64,000 bases of DNA from Anthopleura xanthogrammica (lineage: Eukaryota; Cnidaria; Anthozoa; Actiniaria; Actiniidae). Below, piece after piece: positions 25,101 to 34,160 of the stretch. The stretch is from the NCBI GenBank assembly GCA_964019055.1, contig OZ025221.1, positions 6,292,468 through 6,356,467 on the forward strand, written 5' to 3'. The notes below the pieces were generated by a model. That model saw only the letters and a list, made by a program, of their open reading frames with translations. It searched no databases and had not been told where the DNA came from. A program made the translations under genes and the position numbers. Each line of letters begins with the position of its first letter. The first letter of the stretch is position 1.

Positions 25101-27797
25101 AATCCACAGAGTGGCTATTCCTCCACTGCATTCCAATTGGAATTTAGAAGTTGATTTTTGAGGAGGGAGGAATAACCGGAGAAACCGGAAAAACCCTTGA
25201 AGCACAGGAGAGAACCAATAAGCAACTTTAATCACATACGACACCTAGCCCAGTGGGGATCGAACTCAGGTCACCTTGGTGAGAGGGAAGCGCTCTCACC
25301 GCTACGCCACCCATGCTTCATGGGATTCATTACAGCTAACTGTTATTTCCACCCTGGTGCAAATCTTGGACAGGATCCTGCCAGGATCCTACCAGGATCT
25401 TACCAGGATCCTACTCAGGATCTTGAACAGGATCTTGTACAAGATCCTACAGGATCCTACAGGATCTTGTACAAGATCCTACAGGATCCTGTAGGATCCT
25501 GTGTAAGATTTGCACCAGGGCAGTTGAATTCGCCGAATTTCAATGGGTCAAAAACGTTTTTGTAATCATCAGATCCCACGCTGCAAAACATTCTTTTTGG
25601 CAAGTGAACTTGTTGGAGTCAGCATGTGAACTTGTTTTGATTACAGTTGAATTCCAGTTATGATTTTTTGTAGTTTTGTTTTATAAGATGAAATTTAGTA
25701 ACTGCAGTGGAATGACCTACGAGCCTGGAAATAAAGCTCTTATGGTGGACTTTAGGAGAGATATCATTCACAGGAAAAAAAATCGAAAAACCATGAATGT
25801 TTTCATTATAAACCATGATGGTTTTCTGTAAAAAACCACTAATAAACATAAACATTAATGGTAAAATGAATTTTATTTTTCAAATAACCATTAAAATTGA
25901 ATTTACATTAATGGTTAAATTAAAAACCATTCTTGTATTTTACTCAAAAAACAATATGAAAAACAAAAAAACATTAATGTGTTTTGTTTTTATTCATAAC
26001 ATTAATGTTTTATCTAAATACATTAATGTTATTACAAAGTGTACCATTCATGGTTTTTACATATCCATCAATGGTTTTCTATGCCCCCATCATTACCATT
26101 AATGGTTATTGTTGATGCATTAATGTTTTCATGATGGTATTACTATATTTCCCATCATAGTATTGCGCTAATTAAACATTAATGTTTTAAGCCATATAAC
26201 CATTTACTTATCATCAATGTATTATGTGATTTAAACATTAATGTTTTGTTATCTGATACCATGCATGGATTAACCATGTTTCCCATCCCTGTAGTATTGT
26301 AGTAAACCAGTAATGGTTTAAATATTAAGTCCATTGACGTTTTTTTTTGTTATACCATCAATGGTTTATTACTTATAATAACCATTAATGGTTAGTGTTC
26401 GGCAAAACCATAGATGTTTTTTTCAATGGTTAATGGGCATTTCCCATTCAAAAAAAACATAAATGGTTTTTCGATTTTTTTTCCTGTGCATTGCAAAAAG
26501 TAGAGATGTGGTCACATGTTATTTTCCAGGATCTGTATATTTGATTTAACTTGGTTACACATAGTTTGGACGATCTCTAAAAAGGTTATTCTTATATTAT
26601 AATTATAATAATTATATAATTATGATTTGTGAAATGGATAATTTTCTGATTTGTACGATGACGTCATCTCTCTTATGCAATTTATAACGTCATAGTTCAT
26701 TAAAAATTAATAAACAAGCGTGCATTTGGTCGGATTGACTCACAAATAAGCGAAATCATAGCTGATATGAATTGAAACAAAGTTAAGCATTATTTTTGAA
26801 AATGGTGAAAAGGCCAGACTACCAAGCCATGTTGATTTTTTTTAATCTAAATATTTTCCCACTCTCTTAACGTAGAGTAAAATCCATGCTTAATTTTGTT
26901 CCAATTCATGTCAGCTATAATTTCGTTTATTTTTGGGTCAAACTGACCAATTGCATGCTTGTTTCTTAACTTTTTATGAAATATGACGTTAGTAATGACG
27001 CAAGAGTGATGACATCATCAGTCCCAGGGGTGGGACTTTTATTGGAGACCCAAGGTTGGAGAAATTTACCTTTGAAAACCTGAAAATGTCAAATTCTCCT
27101 TGGGTTGCCCCCTCCCCCCATCATGGGGCTAACCATTGATGCAGTAGGTGCATTAGGAAGTGCATCAATTTGACTCCTCTACCTTGTATGTCACGAAATG
27201 GTAGTTAACTCTAAATTACTCTTATCAAAGGGAACTTCAAATTTAAATAATCTTTCCCTGTTCTGTTGATCAGCGGTCGTGCAATATCGTAGATCTCCAA
27301 GATCACAGTGCATTAACATCTTATTTAATAAATGTGGAGAAAGGTTTGAGGTTTTGGTAAAATTCTATGATATATTCATTTTTGCTATCATTATTATTTT
27401 TTAGATTTCTTTATTCTACATTTATATTATATTGTCATACCGATGTGATGCAGGATTAATATTTTAAGTAGATAATATTATTATAAGCTTAACCTCTCCT
27501 GCCAGTCACTGTTAAACTTGATTTTCTCAAACCAGTAAAAAATTATAATTTTAAGGTACCCAGATAAGACATCCTAAGTTTCTTAGAGTATAATCTCTTA
27601 TCTGGGGACTAAAATAAGAAATGTTTACTAGTTTTGAGGGAATTTAGGAGAATCAAGTTTGAGAGTGAGTAACTCAGTTTAACTAGGATTCTGACATCAA
27701 AAGTTAACGAATTCCTACTAAAAAACGTACCTTGGTCTTGATTAAAACCAACATACAGTAGCCCATTACCAGTAGACCTAGTTTGACTTAGGTTCAT
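19133..27797 (-). CDS. WDR45B: WD repeat domain phosphoinositide-interacting protein 3 (WIPI3/WDR45B)
   Basis: Ten exons join in frame with GT-AG sites: 27797-27731, 24831-24757, 23616-23524, 22685-22598, 21952-21858, 21391-21201, 20634-20549, 20135-20034, 19575-19454 and 19236-19133. The 340-residue product compares with 344 in human WIPI3 and aligns end to end. It starts [20 protein letters not shown] and contains [18 protein letters not shown] and [18 protein letters not shown]. The phosphoinositide-binding LRRG motif falls at about residues 221-224, followed by [19 protein letters not shown] and [16 protein letters not shown] beta-propellers bind PI3P and PI(3,5)P2 on nascent autophagosomes. 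WDR45B rather than WDR45 is favoured by the SSKWSF and NNSLLAFPG blocks. An upstream in-frame ATG at 27830 is not preferred because homology begins at MNLS. Introns are packed with inverted-repeat elements and a SINE. Confidence 0.93.
19671..19873. mobile_element. MITE with AACGACCGAAGTTTTGTCAC arms (WDR45B intron)
   Basis: Arms of about 85 bp (19,671-19,755 and 19,790-19,873) are nearly perfect inverted copies around a short spacer, suggesting recent activity. Confidence 0.8.
20452..20526. mobile_element. MITE of the GGGCGGATCCAGG family, copy 2 (short)
   Basis: TCAGGAGTGGATCCAGGA and TCCTGGATCTGCCCCTGA face each other across a 40-bp interior in a WDR45B intron. Confidence 0.65.
22168..22396. 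mobile_element. MITE with CGAGTTCTCTTTTACGCTG arms (WDR45B intron)
   Basis: TTTCGAGTTCTCTTTTACGC near 22,179 is inverted as GCGTAAAAGAGAACTCGAAA near 22,359. Flanking ACTCC/GGAGT also pairs. Confidence 0.75.
23190..23520. mobile_element. Hairpin element, GTATCAGATATACAACC family, copy 1
   Basis: A palindrome (about 23,195-23,310) is built from TTGTATCAGATATACAACCA and its inverse around a GAGCCAAAGGCGAG centre. A tail (GATATACAACCTCCTCCA, then ATTATTCATGAGTTTT) recurs at 61,535-61,600. It lies in a WDR45B intron, just next to an exon. Confidence 0.55.
24360..24690. mobile_element. MITE with GGCACGC / AAACGTTTGCGCATGC ends
   Basis: GGCACGCGTGAAAAACGTCT at the left faces GGCACGCATGTGCAAACGTT at the right. 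The body is the reverse complement of 40,205-40,545, sharing words such as AAGTCAGTTCTTGAAACTTA. It lies in a WDR45B intron. Confidence 0.65.
24945..25085 (+). repeat. Dispersed TGTTAAGAGCCTGATATCG repeat, copy 1
   Basis: AGAGATTATCACATGTTAAG through GATATCGACCCTAAATGTGT matches 44,163-44,396, but lacks about 90 internal bases. The SINE abuts its right end. Confidence 0.6.
25086..25316 (-). mobile_element. tRNA-derived SINE (WDR45B intron 1)
   Basis: The minus strand begins GGGTGGCGTAGCGGTGAGAG, a good A box, with GAGTTCGATCCC as B box about 45 bases later. A non-tRNA body containing GGTTTTTCCGGTTTCTCCGG follows. It lacks acceptor-stem pairing, so it is not a tRNA gene. Confidence 0.7.
25349..25522. 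mobile_element. GGATCC-palindrome element
   Basis: CCCTGGTGCAAATCTT at the left is inverted as AAGATTTGCACCAGGG at the right. Between them GGATC(C/T)T-type words recur about every 11 bases in both orientations, including TCTTGTACAAGATCCT twice. Confidence 0.65.
25769..26488. mobile_element. 720-bp inverted-repeat element built of CATTAATG palindromes
   Basis: The ends CACAGGAAAAAAAATCGAAA (25,769) are inverted exactly at 26,488. The interior carries about 20 copies or near copies of AACATTAATGTT and ACCATTAATGGT, roughly 30 bases apart, in AT-rich filler. No ORF is credible. It lies in WDR45B intron 1. Confidence 0.75.
26652..27025. mobile_element. MITE with ~130-bp arms (WDR45B intron 1)
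   Basis: GATGACGTCATC near 26,658 and GATGACATCATCAGTCC near 27,010 mark the tips. The arms share diverged ATAACGTCAT, AACAAGCGTGCAT, ATAGCTGATATGAATTG and AAGCAT words in inverted order. Confidence 0.6.
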
Positions 27798-28087
27798 GAT
27801 GGTTTCTTCAACCAGGAAGATTATAATCAAAGTTTTCTCAACTCATAAAGTTCGTGTCGTCGCTGTGGTTCGGCCATTTTGCATGTGACTTGTGACTTAC
27901 ATTCCAGACATGACCCAGATGGTATCAACCAATCAGGTTGCGCGTAATAATTCACTCAAGTTTCTTACGACCGTCATGATTGGTTTATTAGTGAAAATAT
28001 CCCATAATCCTTATTATCGTTCTGGATGACAACAAAGATGGCGGCCACAAGTGAGCAAGTGTAACACCAAGTTTTAACGTGTTGTAA
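27798..28087. promoter_or_regulatory. Bidirectional WDR45B/COX19 promoter interval
   Basis: Only 290 bases separate the divergent start codons, so both 5' UTRs and the core promoters must lie here unless non-coding upstream exons exist. CCAATCA occurs near 27,930 and AAGATGGCGGCC near 28,034. The latter resembles the YY1-type motif common in housekeeping promoters. No TATA box is evident. Confidence 0.55.
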
Positions 28088-29321
28088 ATGAATACCGGAG
28101 GAAGGAAAGTTTTCAACGCAAAGCCTCCTGATAAAGGGAGCTTTCCTCTGGATCATGATGGTATGTTTTCTGCAATCGTATTTGTTGCTTGATTAATTTT
28201 TTTCTTGATGCGGTCAACTTTAATACAACGAAAACTTCAGTCAAATCCAGCTTAGTTTAGACCTGGATTATTATGAATGAATAATAAATTACAATTTTGC
28301 TTCAATGACATATCATAGTTATTAACATGTGCATATGATTTGCGGGGTATTCTGTAGGTATACGGACATATTTACTGATTGACGGAAATCTTATGAGTTC
28401 CATTGTCCATGAAAATGCAATATTGTAATGATGTGTAACTTTGGGCCATCCAGGGGAATGCAAGGAGTTCATGATGAAATACATGAGTTGTCTGAAGAGG
28501 AACAGTGGTGACAATCACAAATGCCGACAAGACTCCAAGGACTACCTGGAATGTAGAATGCAAAGGTATAATAGACCTCATCGGCTTGGATGTAATGTTG
28601 TCCCATTTCAGACCACGTGTCATTCTCTTGAGAATAAGATTCTTTGTTTGAGTTGTATCCATATTCATGTATCTTCTCATGCGCAACCGTTAAACAATGA
28701 AATGATACTCTGGGGAATGACACGTGGTCTGAAATGGGACAACAATTTACACCCAAGCCGATGAGGTCTATTAGCAATTGTACAAAATTATGAACAAGAA
28801 CAAGATCCTGCAGGACCCTGTTAGTTTGAATTTCAAGCATGTTAAACATCATAAAAAAATTGTCCAAAAATATGGCTTATAGCGTACTTTAGTCGACCCA
28901 ATATTTTAGAATATCAAATGGTACAACTTCTTTCCAATTTTTTCTCATTACTCCAATCTGATGTACCAGCAGCTTTAGACAAAATTAAGAACCCAAAACA
29001 GGTAAATTGACTCCTTTTCCACAATGTTACTAAATTCTTTTGTTTTTTTGCAAAATTTCTGTGCTTCAAAACTTCAACTTCAAATTTCTCAAAAATGCTC
29101 TCATATTTTTTTCAAATTTTCTGAACCTTGAGCAAAGTACTCATCCTCCAAGATGTCAAATCCGATTTGAAAACTTGAAAAAAGTGCTATTTCATTGTGT
29201 GACTTGTGTTTACTTGTGTTCCAGAGACTTGATGGCTGTTGAAGATGTGAGCAAGCTTGGCTTCAAAGATCTAAAATTTAATCCACAAAAGAACCAAAAA
29301 GAAGCTCAAGAGAAAACCTAG
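28088..29321 (+). CDS. COX19: Cytochrome c oxidase assembly protein COX19
   Basis: Three exons, 28088-28160, 28454-28565 and 29225-29321, join in frame with GT-AG borders to give 93 residues (human COX19 has 90). Exon 1 reads MNTGGRKVFNAKPPDKGSFP, matching the conserved PPDKGSFPLDH block. Exon 2 carries the whole twin CX9C fold: CKEFMMKYMSC and CRQDSKDYLEC. Exon 3 ends with the VSKLGFKDL-type tail. COX19 acts in the intermembrane space and cytosol in copper delivery to cytochrome c oxidase, interacting with COX11; CX9C proteins are imported through Mia40. It is head to head with WDR45B. Intron 1 is plain; intron 2 carries a MITE. Confidence 0.95.
28570..28773. mobile_element. MITE in COX19 intron 2
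   Basis: About 53-bp arms, ATAGACCTCATCGGCTTGGA at the left with its near-perfect inverse at the right, also share CCCATTTCAGACCACGTGTC. It begins only a few bases after the exon 2 donor. Confidence 0.78.
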
Positions 29322-29651
29322 TGAATAACTTATTCACTGTGCAACCCACCCTACCATAGTCACTTCCACAAGTTTTTGCTATATACTGTTAATTAGGTAT
29401 CTGCACTTCACTTTGATGTCTTGATATCATTACATTGATGTACAAACTCCACCTATCAAGAAATCAAATTGAAGCACTATTTAAAGAACACGATTAAGAG
29501 CTGTCCAAAAATGTCCAAAAGAAATCTAAAACATGTTGCACACCATTTACAACTGTAGATAATTCATATTATTTTGAATATTCTTTATTTCAATATCTAT
29601 TGTCTTGAGCTTTTAGTCCTTTTATTTCACTTCACTTTTGCAAAACATGGC

Positions 29652-29800
29652 TAATTAACAATTCAACCCGCAGGCCGAATGAAATGAGAGGTCTTTAGTA
29701 TAAACCTACTACTATAAATCACTAATAGACAACTAGTAGCTCAGCCAATCAGAGTGCAGGATGTGTGATAGACCATTAGTAGGTTTATACTAAAGGCACT
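29652..29800. mobile_element. Inverted-repeat core with partial hairpin, TAGTAGGTTT family
   Basis: CTTTAGTATAAACCTACTA (29,693) is inverted at 29,798. The core has CTAGTAGCTCAGCCAATCAG, also present at 39,000. A GCAGGCCGAATGAAATGAG half-hairpin lies on the left. Confidence 0.65.
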
Positions 29801-30242
29801 TAAGGTGACTGCCTACTTTTGAACGCTCGATTTGAGCCCACGATGAGCGCGCGCTCAAAAACCGCTGAATAAAATAGGAAATTTTATTGAGGAACCATAC
29901 ACGTTTTGAACTTCACGAAACTCTATTATTCACTGACATAAATCATTGATTGTAGATTGTGCGTAACAATCCATTTTTATTTGTTTCTGACGTTATGAAA
30001 TTTCGAAGATGCAGTGAAACTGAAGTTAAAACTTAATAGACTGGAGTTTTTGGAGCTTTACCTATTGTATACATCGAGGAATATTTTCCCTTACTTTTAG
30101 CTTGAAGGTGGCTAACAGACATAATGCTTTTCGTATATCACATTTCAACATATTTGCGCTAACATTACAACCATCTAAACCCAAAATGTATGCAATAATT
30201 GTGGGCATATTTATTTACTGAAGAATTAGAAAACGCACGCGC

Positions 30243-30418
30243 GTATCCAAAATCATTTTCTGGAGTATCCGATCATATTTTGGACTATCCGAAATCATAT
30301 TCTGGAGTATCCGATCATGTTTTCGAGTATCCAAAATCATTTTCTGGAGTATCCGATCATATTTTGGACTATCCAAAATCATTTTCTGGAGTATCCGATC
30401 TTGTTTTGGAGTATCGAA
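30243..30418. repeat. 42-bp minisatellite, about 4 copies
   Basis: Units of TATCC(A/G)AAATCATTTTCTGG plus AGTATCCGATCATATTTTGG are repeated. Because 42 is divisible by 3, one plus frame encodes a repeating YPKSFSGVSDHILD peptide. It has no splice or start context. Confidence 0.85.
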
Positions 30419-30747
30419 AAAACTAAGCAAAAGAGCGTCGATAGCACGAAACTGAAAAATTCCGATCAACAAAGGGGAAAAAAGGCAGAGTGGAAGCGTC
30501 TGACACTTTAATACGAAAGAGTGTGGCACTGCTAAGATAGTGAAACCGTAAATACACGGATGAAAAGCTAGCATGAGTCTCTTGTGTTAAATGAAAGCAA
30601 CTTGAAAACTTGTCAGTCTAGTAAAGCAATGTCATGCATGTTCAAAAAACATTGTGATTTACTTCTATCAACATTTCTAGGATAAAAATACACATATTAA
30701 TGAAAAGCTGGAAGGTAATTGTTCACGATTTTAAGCAACTTTTCAGA

Positions 30748-31520
30748 ATGTACACGAGATGGATTGGATGGGTGTATCAGAACAAGAATGTACACGAGAT
30801 GGATTGGATGGGTGTATCAGAACAAGAAGGTACACGAGATGGATTGGATGGGTGTATCAGAACAAGAATGTACACGAGATGGATTGGATGGGTGTATCAG
30901 AACAAGAATGTACACGAGATGGAGTGGATGGGTGTATCAGAACAAGAATGTACACGAGATGGATTGGATGGGTGTATCAGAATAAGAATATACACGAGAT
31001 GGATGGGATGGGTGTATCAGAATAAGAATGTACACGAGATGGATTGGATGGCTGTATCAGAATAAGCATGTACACGAGATGGATTGGATGGGTGTATCAG
31101 AATAAGAATGTACACGAGATGGATTGGATGGGTGTATCAGAATAAGAATGTACACGAGATGGATTGGATGGGTGTATCAGAATAAGAATGTACACGAGAT
31201 GGATTGGATGGGTGTATCAGAATAAGAATGTACACGAGATGGATTGGATGGGTGTATCAGAATAAGAATGTACACGAGATGGATTGGATGGGTGTATCAG
31301 AATAAGAATGTACACGAGATGGATTGGACGGGTGTATCAGAATAAGAATGTACACGAGATGGATTGGATGGGTGTATCAGAATAAGAATGTACACGAGAT
31401 GGATTGGATGGGTGTATCAGAATAAGAATGTACACGAGATGGATTGGATGGGTGCATCAGAATAGGAATGTACACGAGATGGATTGGATGGGTGCATCAG
31501 AATAAGAATGTACACGAGAT
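30748..31520. repeat. 40-bp minisatellite, about 19 copies
   Basis: Each unit runs AATGTACACGAGATGGATTG then GATGGGTGTATCAGAAYAAG. The first six units have AACAAGAA and later ones AATAAGAA, so the array has two homogenised blocks. Forty is not a multiple of three, which opens all three plus frames. Confidence 0.95.
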
Positions 31521-32239
31521 TAATAGGATAGAAAGCCGTTTAATGAAAGTGATTTTTAGGGCCCCCTAGCTACGGCTGCAAGGAAATATTTACAAAAATT
31601 TAGATATTTATTAATATCAAGACCCCCTTTCCAGGGTTGCACTCTCATATATAGTCTATACGAGGATGATCCGCTGGATAGGGTATAGGGTATGGCTTTT
31701 CAGGATTTTGGTCTTAGACAGGGCATATGATTTCCATGATATTGCCTTGAATAGGGTCATCGTTCTTGGATAGGTTAGGGGATATTAGTGTTTTCAAGTC
31801 TTACATAGGGCATTCAATCTCAACTTTTTTCCGGAACTAGTTGTTTCGCCGCCAAAAAAAAACTTTTAGCACATAACTTCCACCTGTGCCGGCGTATTCA
31901 GGTTATAGAATTTCTCTTGAGTCTTAGATAGGGCTATAAGTCACAGTGTTGTGTCTTGAACAGGGTATGTCGGTGCTACATCCCAAATTCCTTTAATTCG
32001 ATACTCTTACAAGTAAGGTATTGACTACAAATAGTAAATAAATAAAGGAGTAAATAAAGTGAAATAACAAGAAACACAGGACTACAAGAAACTGTAAAAA
32101 ACGATATAAGAGGAAGGTCGAAGAACTTATATTTGTCACAGGGAGCCCACAGCCACTGGTAGAATCAGTGATTAGAATAAAATCTATCATGCGTAAATGC
32201 ACGTGCACGTTTCCTGATTGGTTGCAATTCAAGTCTGAA
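31521..32239. other. Gene-free repeat-like stretch
   Basis: No gene seen. TAGGG-containing words (GGATAGGGTATAGGG, GACAGGGCATATG, ACATAGGGCATTC) recur irregularly, and GGATGATCCGCTGGA resembles sequence joined to the broken PAN exon at about 50,290. Confidence 0.35.
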
Positions 32240-32950
32240 TAAATTATCAGCTGTTATAACCCAACGATGCATTTTCGCGCGCTGTCATTGGTTCAAATGG
32301 GTCACGTGCAGGACGGGTATCAGGCGATATCCCCCGTCCGAAGTGATATTCGTCCAGTAGTAGGGAAAAACGTTAAAAAAGAAAAGAAAAAAACACGGAA
32401 AACAACGAAACTCGGTTTTTACAAACAAGTAAGAGTAAAATACAAAGACTGGTTAAGAAAACTATACGCCAGCAAACACGAAAAAATCAACAAAATATGC
32501 TGTAAATGTCTTCAATGGTAAGCATCCATGTTGTTTCGCGAATGAAGTTTTTGGTTTGTTTTCGAAATTGTTTTTATAAGCTACTAAAAACCAACAAACA
32601 ATTCGACAACTATTGTCAAACAATAGAATATTCAATGTCAAACAGCTTTCATTTACCAAAATAAGTGCTTTTATATCCAGCTTAGAGACGAGAGAGAATA
32701 ATTTTTCTAGTTGAAAACTCTAGAGTCAATGTAGTTTGCTGAATCCATTCCAGTGAAGTCGTTGGGTTATAAAATAAATAAACCCCCTTCTGGCTCACTG
32801 GAATATCGGCTGATAATGTCCTTGGATGAGAAATGGTCCTCAAAATATCACATTTGCCCTCGAAGCTTCGCTTCTCGGCCAAATGTTCTTTTTTCGGACC
32901 ATTTCTCATCCTCGGACATTATCAGCCGATATCCCAGCCGCCAGGAGGAA
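32240..32950. mobile_element. Inverted-repeat core followed by 150-bp hairpin
   Basis: TTATAACCCAACGA (32,255) and TCGTTGGGTTATAA (32,759) bound a core with GCGCGCTGTCATTGGTTC. To the right a hairpin (about 32,787-32,945) pairs ATATCGGCTGATAATGTCC with GGACATTATCAGCCGATAT around a GAAGCTTCGCTTCTC centre. The 84-codon Lys-rich ORF (32,267-32,521) inside is unrecognised. Confidence 0.55.
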
Positions 32951-33092
32951 TTTATTTACTTAACGTTGCAAGCGTAGAATATAAATGACAAGGGATGAAA
33001 CTTCAAAATTTTGGCGGAAAAAATGGTGGACTAGGACAATGCAAGTAGCAATGGCATTTTGCCTTGGTTCAAGGCCTAAAATGTTTGTACTA

Positions 33093-33757
33093 GCTCAAAT
33101 GGGTACCAATTTCTGACTTAATCAAACTTAGAAAGCTTGTGCTATTATTTAGTATCCTCAATAATCCTGATGCTCCTCTCTGTCTCAAGTCAATGTTCAA
33201 TTTCCTGTCTTCTACTCGCTCAGCTGGTCCGCGCACTAGAGCTTGCGCTTTTGACCTTAAGGTACCCTCCCCACGATCTAATTCTGGCAAACGTACATTT
33301 GCTTACTGTGCTGCTACTCTCTTCAACTGCCTTGACTCTAATCTTAAACAACTGGTCAGTCATTCACTTTCTACTATCTCTTTTTCATCACGATTAACTA
33401 ACTTTAAGCATAAACTTCGTAACCTATTCCTTCAGTTTTCTAACACTGTTAATCATCTAGAAGAACTAATGTGTTATGCTTGTCGCTTCTCTCTTCGTTG
33501 TAACTGCATTACTAGATAAATTGCTGGTATCATATCTTAAGCATTTATGTTAGCATGTATTTCCCTTTGTTATTTAGCATCATATATTGTCTTGTATAAT
33601 TGTATTGTAAATATCTACACATATATATCAATTTTTAACTAATAAGTTTGTAAAATTTGTATTCTGTTATGTAGTGAGGGCCGTAAGTTAGATAACCAAA
33701 TGGGTTAATGCGCCACCCTCTTTAAATAAAGTTTATTGTATTGTATTGTATTGTAAT
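33093..33757 (+). mobile_element. 5'-truncated LINE insertion with (ATTGT)n tail
   Basis: The frame 33,139-33,519 contains RTRACAFDLKVPSPRSNSGK, TFAYCAATLFNCLDSNLK and FKHKLRNLF, the usual C-terminus of CR1/L2-like ORF2. A 3' UTR, AATAAA and TTGTATTGTATTGTA end it. Comparison with 49,260-49,330 shows the flanks GTTTGTACTA and TGTTGTGCAG are nearly adjacent without it. Confidence 0.75.
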
Positions 33758-34055
33758 GTGTTGTGCAGATAAACCTGGGCAGTCGTATGGGCTTTATGTA
33801 GCTATAGTCTGAATAGCGAGAAAGCGGCTCAAGCTGGCATCAGAGTCGAGCTTAGACGCTTATTCGGTTTTTATTTACCATGTCTGTTGTTCACCTAAAG
33901 GGACCGTATGTTTTGTCGTCACATTCAAAGAGATTACTGCCTATTTTGTAAGAAGACATGGCTAAATATTGTGAACTAACTTAACGTTAATATCAACCAA
34001 TATTTTGTACAACAACTGCTTGTGTTTTATCGATCTTTAATTCAAGCAAAATTAC

Positions 34056-34119
34056 TTTCTGCTGAAGCTAGAGTGATTAATACTGCTGCCAAAATCAAAG
34101 TCAGGATCAAGCGATTCAT
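34056..34119 (-). pseudogene. Orphan signal-peptide exon of toxin-like gene, copy 1
   Basis: ATG at 34,119 begins a 21-codon signal peptide (MNRLILTLILAAVLITLASA) followed by a GT donor. It is nearly identical to the exon at 47,300-47,363. The duplicated block ends before the position of exon 2, and a LINE lies in the intron. I see no mature-peptide exon downstream. Confidence 0.6.
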
Positions 34120-34160
34120 GGTAGATTTCTGAAGAAAAATTCATATTTTTTATGCAGATG

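Larger units (their letters stand above)
33010..34160 (-). repeat. Segmental inverted duplication, copy 1 of the toxin-like locus
   Basis: Apart from insertions, this reads in reverse complement like 47,265-49,395. Shared segments include the signal-peptide exon, its intron start, the GTGAACAACAGACATGGTAA segment and GCCTTGAACCAAGGCAAAAT. This copy carries a LINE; the other carries a MITE and a Crypton. Confidence 0.8.

Noticed and set aside
25230..25316. Functional tRNA gene on the minus strand
   Set aside because: A and B boxes are good, but the acceptor stem does not pair and a SINE body follows.
27609..27830. Longer N-terminus for WDR45B from the ATG at 27,830
   Set aside because: Homology to WIPI3 starts at MNLS (27,797); the extra residues have no counterpart.
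28372..28867. Minus-strand ORFs of 104 and 132 codons over COX19
   Set aside because: They are antisense to COX19 exon 2 and run through an intronic MITE.
30700..31065. ORFs of 88-121 codons in three frames
   Set aside because: A 40-bp tandem unit cycles through all frames.
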